Positions 1 to 5,723 of a DNA stretch of 5,723 nucleotides are shown here, one piece after another. Positions within the stretch are counted from its first letter, which is position 1. Each line of letters starts with the position of its first letter. Source of the stretch: Paraprevotella sp. (lineage in GTDB: Bacteria > Bacteroidota > Bacteroidia > Bacteroidales > Bacteroidaceae); NCBI GenBank assembly GCA_017630975.1, contig JAGBUF010000154.1, forward strand, positions 1 through 5,723, in the 5' to 3' direction. Position numbers and translations under genes: made by a program. The notes under the pieces are model-generated. The model was not told where the DNA came from. It saw only the letters and a list, made by a program, of their open reading frames with translations, and ran no database searches.

Positions 1-51
1 AAGAATTTCACTTGTTCATATCTGGGAATGAACCCCGAACAGGAGGGTTAA
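1..51 (+). CDS. Possible 3' end of an unidentified gene entering from the left (partial)
   Basis: Reading frame 1 is open from the window edge to a TAA at 49-51 and would encode the last 16 residues of a protein, ending YLGMNPEQEG. The fragment is too short to recognise. A gene here would converge on the minus-strand protease gene, which fits the hairpin between them. However, frame 3 is also open from the edge to a stop at about 66-68, so an open frame here carries little weight. No minus-strand alternative begins convincingly in this stretch. This is a low-confidence call. Confidence 0.3.
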   Translation, partial: KNFTCSYLGMNPEQEG

Positions 52-80
52 TTCAGATTCATCAGTAAGTTTTAAGATAA

Positions 81-121
81 TCAAAGGGGCACAACACATA
101 AAGTGTGAAGTGCCCCTTTGA
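81..121 (-). terminator. Rho-independent-type hairpin downstream of the C10 protease gene
   Basis: TCAAAGGGGCA at 81-91 is perfectly complementary to TGCCCCTTTGA at 111-121, giving an 11-bp stem. The 19-nt loop can add a small inner stem (ACAC at 94-97 with GTGT at 103-106). It lies 19 bases beyond the protease stop codon. Read on the minus strand, it is followed by a moderately T-rich stretch (TTATCTTAAAA). The plus-strand exit (TGGTTCTTC) is less T-rich, so it probably serves the protease gene mainly. It could also act on a convergent gene from the left. Confidence 0.75.
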
Positions 122-140
122 TGGTTCTTCGGTACATTCC

Positions 141-3100
141 TTATTGGATGACTACCTTTTGACGATTCACGATGTAAATTCCCTTTGGCAGACCAGCAAT
201 TTGCTTATGGCCATTTACAATGGTTTTTTCTATCAACTTGCCGTCAATCGTATAGATGCAAACATTGATATCCTTGTTGGTTGTTGAAGTGATATAAAGG
301 ATACCGCCATTGCTCCATACGTTGAGTTCAGGTTGAGAGATTTCAGTCTGATGAATGGATGTAGCATTTCCGCCCAAATAATATAAACGGAAATTGTCTA
401 CTTTATACCAACCTTCATTGCCCATTACGCCGATGTTGATGGTGCCGTCAGTTACATGAACACTATCCACCACGGTTTCTACTAAATATCGTTTTCCTAA
501 ACCGTTATCGGTCATAGTGGCTGTCTTATCGTCTGCAAACATGGTTACGCTTTTTCCCTCATCGGTGGCAATGGAAGCTGTGACGCGGTAATAGCCGTTG
601 CTCAACCCATTGATTTCTTGGCTGATGGATGCACTGCCTTTTCCTGTTGTGGAGTAGGTATAATATGTGTATGCGGCATCTGCACCTACCATGAGGTTCT
701 CTAATGATGTATTTTCTACTACACTTGATCTTTGTCCTGTTGCCTTATTTACTGTCCATCCTGTAGTCTTCTTGTTCTCGAACGATGGATTCTCAATGAG
801 GTCGGTCATGTCTATCGGTTCACCATCTGAAACCGCATTCTTCTTGCATGCGATGATTTCATCTGATAACAAGGCTATCATTTCCTCAACCTCAGTGACA
901 ATCGGTTGACGGGTATAACATTCTTCAGCATCAGCCAATAGCGTTTGTAAAGTCTCCAAATTTTCTGTAGTCATCAAATTTGATTTTGTTTTTATAAAAT
1001 CGTGTGCAGCATTGATGGAGGTAGCCAAGTCTTCGCTTATTTCATCCTTTGCAGAATAACTGTATATTTTGGTATTGATGTCCTGTGAGTAATTCAGGTA
1101 TCCCTCAAAGGCGTTGAGTGTTCCACCCTTGCTGGTGGTGAAGATTTGTGGATTGGCTTTGTTTAGTTTGCGCTGTGATTCACCAATTTTCTTGTTGATG
1201 AATGTTCCGCATAATGTGTCAGTGTTTTCTGTCAGGGCCTTGGTGCTTACTGTTACATGATATGCCATAAATCTGTCTTCACCGGGCAGAGTCGTACGAT
1301 AAAGATATGGAATGCAAGCTTTAAGTTCAGTGTTTACACTATCAGATTTAGTGACAAGCGTTCCTGATAATTTAGAAATTTTTCTGGCTCTACTACCATT
1401 GGGAACATCACAATCAAAAGGAAGTACAATGTATTTCCATAGCATGTCAGTCGTATTGGGATTGAATGTAGCCACTTGCGCAGTAAAGTCGTCAATGGGT
1501 TGGAAGTCATATCCTGCTGTTAATTGCAAATCAGAACAATTGTTGTCTTTGATGACATTTTTACCGTCAAAGTCACATGATGCTTCCACATAGAAAAGGG
1601 TGTTTGGATTGTTGCATTTGGGGATGCTGTTGAATCCAATCACTTCCTTCATGTCATAATAGTAAGCATGATGCTCTGCGGTCAGTGCTTCAAAGGTTTC
1701 TTTGTTCCAATGTCCTTTTACGGAATAGCAATGATCTGTTGTAGAACTGATGGTGATGTCGCTAGGATATAATTTGAAATATACGATAGTGTCCACTTTA
1801 TTCTCAATGCTTAGGATTTCAGTACCGGCTCTGTAACTACGATGCAGTTGTGCCGCATATAATACGTCGTATTCCAAATTCTCTATGCCAAATGCAAAAT
1901 CAAGGGTTTCTCCCTTATTGATGTAGGTTTCTCTTTCACTGGTCTCTTCTTTTATTATAAATGCTCCTTGTGTAGCATCATAGGCATAAATGTCGCATTG
2001 GATATTAGGTATAGACGCAGTGGCATTTGCTGAATTGCAGATGGTAGCTACCGGATATGTGTTGTCTGCGTATACCTTATTATAAGTAATCTTTTCTGTA
2101 CCACCATTAACCGTTATGTTTTCATTTGTTGTTTCTATGCTATTGGCGATGGCAAAATTTTCAAGGCTCAATGCCGGCATTTGCTCAATGGATGGAACTT
2201 CTGCTGTAGCCAAGATGTTGGCGTTAGCATCCATCACATAAAGATATGAGGTGCCAAGTATAGGTGGATTGTATTGTAATGTTATAGTGGCTGTTTCACC
2301 GCTTTTGATAATAGTTTCAAGATTCTTGTCAGATATTTTGTCAAGACTTGTAGGGTTTTCTACCTTTCTGCTACCCAACAAATATATGCCGCTGTAATCT
2401 GTAGTACCATTATTGGTGATTTCAATTTCAATATTGTTTTTCATTCTGATACAAAGTGTATCTGTATGAATGGTTGCTTGCAACAATTGTCTGCTGGGGT
2501 GTATACCATGTGTCATACCTTGTGATTGTGAAAATCCATTCACACCATTGTTGTCATCTACGGTATAGTAACCATCACTACCACCATCCCAACCGAAATT
2601 GAAATGGAACAGGTTGTCAGCTGCACGGTAACCATCCAATACGATAGCATGTCCGCCATTTGAAGGATGTACGCCGCTGTATACGATGGGCCAACCTTTT
2701 TTCAAGTCGCTGTATATCAAATTTTCCCAATCTGCTTGTGAATAGTTCCACTTGTATGTGCATTGGCTCTTCAAGTTAAATTGTCCGCCGAATGTTCCTA
2801 CCAGATTACTAATCTGTCCACTGGTGGCAGTTCCGGTTCCGTCAGCATATGTCAGCCAAGTAGATGTTCCGATGACATACATCAGTGTTGCTACGGCTTC
2901 GTTCATGTCGGTCGGTAGTGAGTTGTTGTGATACGATTGCATCAACTCCCAGCGCAATGGAGTTCCTTTTTCAAATGACACTGTGACAGGTGCACCTCCA
3001 TAACCATATGTTGGTGTTGTCTGTTGGGTGAAATAAGGATTCTCTTTGGCCCAATAGTGTACTACTTGTGCAGCGGCTGTTGCTACGCAACCAGTTAGTG

Positions 3101-3587
3101 CTTGTGCACCATTGTCGGTACGGTGTGGTGCATACATATTATAGGGCCATCCTTGTCCCCATCGGGCAGACACCATTGTAGGAATATCCTTACGTCCGGT
3201 AACAGCGCGTTTTGTAGGTCTTGGTCCAGCTCCGTTGGCTTGTGCTTCAATCACAAGGTTGCTGTAACCCTCAAGCATCTCTAATAAAGCAGGAGCAAGT
3301 TTAGAGGCATCAAAATGACCTTCTTCTGTATATCCTATAATTTTAGGCATACTGTCATCTCCAGATACAATAACGAATCCCTTCTCGTTTCCGCGATTGA
3401 AAATGTAGAGTGGAGGATTCCCGCTTAATGTCCTTTTTTTACTTACTGCAGTCTCAACAAGTTCAGGACTTACACCTTCGTCCATGAATCTTGTGGCAAT
3501 AGATTTAGCTTTTACCAAATCTATAGGGTCGGCAATGACCAAAGTGGTAGCGAAGAGCGCTAACACTGAAAAAAAGATTTTCTTCAT
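141..3587 (-). CDS. Secreted multidomain C10 (streptopain/interpain-type) cysteine peptidase with T9SS sorting domain
   Basis: This is a predicted extracellular papain-fold protease of peptidase family C10 (SpeB, interpain A, PrtT). Residues 1-19 (MKKIFFSVLALFATTLVIA) form a signal peptide, which fixes the start at 3587. Residues 20 to about 125 resemble the Spi/C10 inhibitory propeptide (LYIFNRG, GFVIVSGDD). The catalytic domain spans about 130-366. Cys167 lies in TGCVATAAAQ, His313 in GGHAIVLDGY and Trp333 in FNFGWDGG. The Cys-His distance is 146, close to 148 in SpeB. About 371-600 is beta-rich, resembling adhesion or CARDB-like folds. About 600-845 resembles a module of Prevotella surface proteins (AGYDFQPIDDFTA, WKYIVLPFD). 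About 846-920 is helical. About 925-1072 is a lectin-like beta-sandwich (NPSFEN, YYRVTAS, YKVDNFRLYY). About 1075-1148 is a type A T9SS C-terminal domain (IYTIDGKLIEK, GLPKGIYIV, KVVIQ). At 1148 residues it is much longer than SpeB (about 400). The gene is monocistronic in appearance, and its frame and catalytic residues are intact. The family call is firm; substrate and the middle-domain assignments are inferred. Confidence 0.93.
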   Translation of the reverse strand: MKKIFFSVLALFATTLVIADPIDLVKAKSIATRFMDEGVSPELVETAVSKKRTLSGNPPLYIFNRGNEKGFVIVSGDDSMPKIIGYTEEGHFDASKLAPALLEMLEGYSNLVIEAQANGAGPRPTKRAVTGRKDIPTMVSARWGQGWPYNMYAPHRTDNGAQALTGCVATAAAQVVHYWAKENPYFTQQTTPTYGYGGAPVTVSFEKGTPLRWELMQSYHNNSLPTDMNEAVATLMYVIGTSTWLTYADGTGTATSGQISNLVGTFGGQFNLKSQCTYKWNYSQADWENLIYSDLKKGWPIVYSGVHPSNGGHAIVLDGYRAADNLFHFNFGWDGGSDGYYTVDDNNGVNGFSQSQGMTHGIHPSRQLLQATIHTDTLCIRMKNNIEIEITNNGTTDYSGIYLLGSRKVENPTSLDKISDKNLETIIKSGETATITLQYNPPILGTSYLYVMDANANILATAEVPSIEQMPALSLENFAIANSIETTNENITVNGGTEKITYNKVYADNTYPVATICNSANATASIPNIQCDIYAYDATQGAFIIKEETSERETYINKGETLDFAFGIENLEYDVLYAAQLHRSYRAGTEILSIENKVDTIVYFKLYPSDITISSTTDHCYSVKGHWNKETFEALTAEHHAYYYDMKEVIGFNSIPKCNNPNTLFYVEASCDFDGKNVIKDNNCSDLQLTAGYDFQPIDDFTAQVATFNPNTTDMLWKYIVLPFDCDVPNGSRARKISKLSGTLVTKSDSVNTELKACIPYLYRTTLPGEDRFMAYHVTVSTKALTENTDTLCGTFINKKIGESQRKLNKANPQIFTTSKGGTLNAFEGYLNYSQDINTKIYSYSAKDEISEDLATSINAAHDFIKTKSNLMTTENLETLQTLLADAEECYTRQPIVTEVEEMIALLSDEIIACKKNAVSDGEPIDMTDLIENPSFENKKTTGWTVNKATGQRSSVVENTSLENLMVGADAAYTYYTYSTTGKGSASISQEINGLSNGYYRVTASIATDEGKSVTMFADDKTATMTDNGLGKRYLVETVVDSVHVTDGTINIGVMGNEGWYKVDNFRLYYLGGNATSIHQTEISQPELNVWSNGGILYITSTTNKDINVCIYTIDGKLIEKTIVNGHKQIAGLPKGIYIVNRQKVVIQ

Positions 3588-3640
3588 AAATATTAATTGT
3601 GTGATAATTTGATATTTCTTAAAGATTAATATTAACCAAG

Positions 3641-3648
3641 CAAAGGTA
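3641..3648 (-). promoter_or_regulatory. Bacteroidetes-type -7 element for the C10 protease gene
   Basis: CAAAGGTA on the plus strand reads TACCTTTG on the minus strand, matching the TAnnTTTG consensus recognised by the Bacteroidetes primary sigma factor. It lies 53 bases upstream of the protease start codon, so the leader would be roughly 45-50 nt. No clear TTG is present at the expected -33 distance; that region is T-rich on the minus strand. The leader is A/T-rich with no Shine-Dalgarno sequence, which is usual in this phylum. Because only the -7 box is convincing, the promoter may be weak or depend on an activator. Confidence 0.6.
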
Positions 3649-3652
3649 CTTT

Positions 3653-3688
3653 AAAAAAAAAGAATAATGAAAAAAATATTATTTTTTT
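3653..3688. promoter_or_regulatory. A/T tract with imperfect inverted repeat upstream of the protease promoter
   Basis: This stretch is almost entirely A and T: A-runs at 3653-3661 and 3670-3676, and a T-run at 3682-3688. The AATAAT at 3663-3668 pairs with ATTATT at 3678-3683, and the pairing extends outward through the flanking A and T runs with one G/T mismatch. It overlaps the -33 and upstream zone of the protease promoter, so it could act as an UP-like element or be intrinsically curved DNA. A terminator role is unlikely because no gene ends here. Confidence 0.35.
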
Positions 3689-3718
3689 ACTTCCTTTTTA
3701 ACTTTTATCTCACTGAAA

Positions 3719-3738
3719 ATGAAAGGTGATGAAAGGAT
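3719..3738. repeat. Tandem pair of 10-bp repeats (ATGAAAGGTG / ATGAAAGGAT)
   Basis: ATGAAAGG occurs at 3719-3726 and again at 3729-3736, exactly 10 bp apart, or about one helical turn. The pair lies roughly midway between the two divergent promoters, about 70 bp from each. Spacing of one turn is common for direct-repeat operator half-sites, so a regulator could bind here. Two copies of an A/G-rich octamer in A/T-rich DNA could also arise by chance. Confidence 0.3.
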
Positions 3739-3786
3739 GCAAACGGACAATAGGAAAATATCTTTGAATGTTTTTCAAAATACATG

Positions 3787-3816
3787 TTGCTATACATTTT
3801 TATTTTATTACTTTTG
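3787..3816 (+). promoter_or_regulatory. Bacteroidetes-type promoter (-33 TTG, -7 TACTTTTG) for the rightward genes
   Basis: TTG at 3787-3789 is followed by a 19-bp spacer and then TACTTTTG at 3809-3816. This is a full match to the TAnnTTTG -7 box with a correctly spaced -33 TTG. Transcription would begin a few bases after 3816, leaving a short leader of about 20 nt before the ATG at 3843. The leader has no Shine-Dalgarno sequence. It should drive the acidic-tail gene and, by read-through, the cysteine desulfidase gene. Confidence 0.75.
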
Positions 3817-3842
3817 CCGATGAAATATAAGAGTAATTATAT

Positions 3843-4604
3843 ATGCAAAAGAAAGATACTTATTTGGAAAGTACGTTGGATTTGAATTCCGGCAACGTAT
3901 GGGGAATTGATGAGAGTGAATTGTTGGAATTGTGGAAACAGGATATAAAGGACGAGGACTTTGTAGCATCTGAGGATAAAGTGCTGAATGTCATTCGTCT
4001 TTCTTTTGATGTCTATCATTTTGACGAGAGTGATGAACGCGATAGAATCAGATATACGAATGGAGATTACACTATCCTTCCCGTATCAGAGAAACAAAAG
4101 ACTTCTGTAGCTGTCAGAAAGAAAAAAATCAGACAGATTACAGACCTTTCGTATGAAAATATTAAGCATATCAGTGCTGCAGAGTTGTTGCAATTGATAG
4201 ATCGTAACTTTGGTGGAGGATGGGATTCTATATCGTTGTCTATCAAAGACATTATCGAATCTACATTTGATATCAGTACCACCACTTTGCCGGCGTCGCG
4301 TATACATGCACCTGGTGGAACATTGGAACGTAAAGTGGCTGATGGTTATGATGTCCTGGAAGTAGCAAAAGGAACTTGGATAGAGGCTATTTTTGCCAAG
4401 AAACGCGAACCAATGGAAAAACTTCGTTTTATCTCAGAGAATGAATACGATGAAGATGGTAATCGTAAGGTCATAGAAGATGAAGAAGATGAAGATGAGA
4501 GAGAAAGAGAACATGATGATGATGATACTGCCAACGATGATACATTCTATGAGAGCTATACACCGGAAGCAGATATCAAAGATGATGAACTTGCAGACGA
4601 ATAA
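3843..4604 (+). CDS. Hypothetical protein with highly acidic C-terminal tail
   Basis: I do not recognise this 253-residue protein. It has no signal peptide or membrane segment, so it should be cytoplasmic. Residues 1-85 are acidic and mixed (ESELLELWKQDIKDEDF). Residues 86-100 hold a basic patch (RKKKIRQ). About 100-145 looks helical (SAAELLQLIDR, then SLSIKDIIES). About 146-197 is a compact, probably globular segment (LPASRIHAPGG, YDVLEVAKGTWIEAIFAKKREP). From residue 201 to the end, 28 of 53 residues are Asp or Glu and only 5 are Lys or Arg, which should be disordered. A globular part followed by an acidic tail recalls nucleic-acid mimics, RNA polymerase delta subunit and some chaperones, but I see no homology to any of these. 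The ATG at 3843 follows a good promoter and is the natural start. The next gene begins 28 bp after its stop with no terminator between, so the two are probably co-transcribed. Coding status is well supported by length, promoter and context; function is unknown. Confidence 0.85.
   Translation: MQKKDTYLESTLDLNSGNVWGIDESELLELWKQDIKDEDFVASEDKVLNVIRLSFDVYHFDESDERDRIRYTNGDYTILPVSEKQKTSVAVRKKKIRQITDLSYENIKHISAAELLQLIDRNFGGGWDSISLSIKDIIESTFDISTTTLPASRIHAPGGTLERKVADGYDVLEVAKGTWIEAIFAKKREPMEKLRFISENEYDEDGNRKVIEDEEDEDEREREHDDDDTANDDTFYESYTPEADIKDDELADE
4476..4526 (+). repeat. GAA/GAT low-complexity tract encoding the acidic tail
   Basis: This is a run of GAA, GAT and GAG codons with a few AGA/CAT interruptions, ending in four consecutive GAT codons (residues 225-228). 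It encodes residues 212-228 of the acidic-tailed protein. Such trinucleotide tracts can change length by replication slippage without shifting the frame, so tail length may vary between strains. The minus-strand reading gives only a serine-rich shadow frame. Confidence 0.6.
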
Positions 4605-4632
4605 TTAAAATCTATCCTCTAATTTGATAAGC

Positions 4633-5723
4633 ATGAAACTTGATAGTTCGGAAAGAGAACGTATCATCCAACTGGTTAAACAACAAGTTGTACCTGCTGT
4701 TGGTTGTACTGAACCTGTATGTGTGGCATTGTGTGTGTCGCGCGCAGTAGAAACATTAGGTGTGTTGCCTGCCAAGATTGATGTATATTTGAGTGCGAAT
4801 ATCTTGAAAAATGCGATGGGAGTTGGTATTCCAGGAACAGGTATGGTAGGATTGCCTATTGCCGTTGCTCTTGGCGCATTGTCGGGAAAATCAGAAAACG
4901 GACTAGAAGTGCTCAAGAGTGTCACTCACGAGGATGTGGAAAGAGGGAAGGAGTATATTGCCGAAAAACGTATCAGTATACAATTGAAAGAGGGTAATAC
5001 TGAAAAATTATATGTTGAGGTGCATGCTTATGATGATGGTGACCATAAGACCGTGGCAACTATTGCAGGTAAGCATACACAATTTATCTATGTTGCTAAA
5101 GATGGCGATGTACTTTTGGATGAGCGTTTGCCGGAAGGTGAGGTCCCAAAGGCACATGACGTTGAACTGACATTACGCAAGGTTTTTGATTTTGCGACGG
5201 ATACACCATTGGAAGAAATCTCGTTCATCCGTGAGGCCAAAACATTGAATCAGGCTGCGTCTGAACAAGCCTTGAAGGGTTGTTATGGTCATGAATTAGG
5301 CAAAACTTTGTCTCGTCCATTGGGCCGTGGCATCATGGGTGACAATATTTTTTCACATATACTTTCTGCAACGTCATCAGCATGTGATGCACGTATGGCA
5401 GGAGCGATGATTCCGGTAATGAGTAATTCAGGAAGTGGTAATCAAGGTATTTGTGCTACGTTGCCTGTGGTCGTTTTTGCTGAAGAGAATCACAATACAG
5501 AGGAAGAACTGATTAGAGCCCTTATGTTGAGTCATCTGACGGCCATCTATATTAAACAAAGTTTAGGGGTGCTATCCGCATTGTGTGGATGCGTGGTGGC
5601 ATCAACAGGTTCTAGTTGTGGTATTACCTACCTAATGGGTGGTAAGTATGAACAGATATCTTATGCAGTCAAAAATATGATTGCTAATCTGACCGGACTG
5701 ATTTGTGATGGCGCCAAACCAAG
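4633..5723 (+). CDS. L-cysteine desulfidase / UPF0597 (YhaM/CyuA-like) protein, 3' partial
   Basis: The translation from ATG 4633 (MKLDSSERERIIQLVKQQ...) runs open to the window edge, covering 363 codons. It belongs to the UPF0597 / serine dehydratase alpha-like family, which includes E. coli YhaM (CyuA) and the methanogen L-cysteine desulfidase. Those enzymes use a [4Fe-4S] cluster, without PLP, to convert cysteine to pyruvate, ammonia and sulfide in the cytoplasm. Visible hallmarks are GCTEP with Cys25 near the N-terminus, SNSGSGNQGIC at 264-274, cysteines at 318, 320 and 329, and ICDGAKP at 357-363. The spacing of Cys274, Cys318 and Cys329 resembles the three cluster ligands of bacterial L-serine dehydratase, so these are the likely ligands. 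Family members run to about 420-440 residues, so some 60-75 are missing beyond the edge. It lies 28 bp after the acidic-tail gene and probably shares its promoter. The leader has no Shine-Dalgarno sequence. Family is confident; cysteine rather than another substrate is inferred. Confidence 0.92.
   Translation, partial: MKLDSSERERIIQLVKQQVVPAVGCTEPVCVALCVSRAVETLGVLPAKIDVYLSANILKNAMGVGIPGTGMVGLPIAVALGALSGKSENGLEVLKSVTHEDVERGKEYIAEKRISIQLKEGNTEKLYVEVHAYDDGDHKTVATIAGKHTQFIYVAKDGDVLLDERLPEGEVPKAHDVELTLRKVFDFATDTPLEEISFIREAKTLNQAASEQALKGCYGHELGKTLSRPLGRGIMGDNIFSHILSATSSACDARMAGAMIPVMSNSGSGNQGICATLPVVVFAEENHNTEEELIRALMLSHLTAIYIKQSLGVLSALCGCVVASTGSSCGITYLMGGKYEQISYAVKNMIANLTGLICDGAKP

Noticed and set aside
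1..51. Resemblance of YLGMNPE to the helix-turn-helix end of Crp/Fnr-type regulators
   Set aside because: The match is only a few residues, and the frame stops soon after without the expected continuation. It cannot support a family call.
92..110. Idea that the hairpin loop marks a small RNA or attachment site
   Set aside because: A strong GC-rich stem just after a stop codon with T-rich exit is fully explained as a terminator. No integrase, tRNA or duplicated flank is present.
667..1593. Plus-strand open frames of 80 and 93 codons inside the protease gene
   Set aside because: They are antisense to the continuous 1148-codon protease frame and show no protein-family features.
3719..3823. Short plus-strand open frame of 34 codons starting at the first ATGAAAGG
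   Set aside because: It runs straight through the promoter of the next gene and encodes a low-complexity, cysteine- and aromatic-rich end with no recognisable features. It is more likely chance.
4346..4534. Minus-strand serine-rich open frame
   Set aside because: It is the antisense shadow of the GAA/GAT tract, which reads as serine codons in reverse. No start context or promoter supports it.
4605..4925. Minus-strand open frame of 106 codons opposite the desulfidase gene
   Set aside because: The plus strand here encodes the conserved N-terminus of a UPF0597 protein, so the reverse frame is a shadow.

Overview
The window looks like a Bacteroidales chromosome fragment, most likely Prevotellaceae or a close relative. 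Three things point there: a secreted C10 cysteine peptidase that ends in a type IX secretion (T9SS) sorting domain, promoters of the Bacteroidetes -33/-7 type (TTG-N19-TACTTTTG), and start codons in A/T-rich leaders without Shine-Dalgarno sequences. The genus is inferred from protein style, not from any marker gene.

Layout, left to right. Positions 1-51 may hold the last codons of a plus-strand gene that enters from outside the window (weak). A strong hairpin at 81-121 sits just past the stop of a large minus-strand gene and is its probable terminator. That gene (141-3587, 1148 residues) encodes a multidomain secreted C10 (streptopain/interpain-type) protease: signal peptide, inhibitory propeptide, catalytic domain with Cys167 and His313, beta-rich modules, a helical linker, a lectin-like beta-sandwich and a T9SS C-terminal domain. 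Positions 3588-3842 form a divergent regulatory region. It has a -7 element for the protease on the minus strand, a full promoter for the rightward genes, an A/T tract and a pair of tandem 10-bp repeats.

Rightward from that promoter lie a 253-residue protein of unknown function with a very acidic C-terminal tail (3843-4604) and, 28 bp later, a UPF0597/L-cysteine desulfidase (YhaM/CyuA-like) gene that runs off the right edge (4633-5723). These two probably form one transcript.

Functionally, the left gene would digest host or dietary protein outside the cell. The right-hand enzyme would break down cysteine in the cytoplasm to pyruvate, ammonia and sulfide. A nutritional link is possible but is only inferred from adjacency. 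I see no RNA gene, CRISPR array, insertion sequence or phage module. The least explained item is the acidic-tailed protein.
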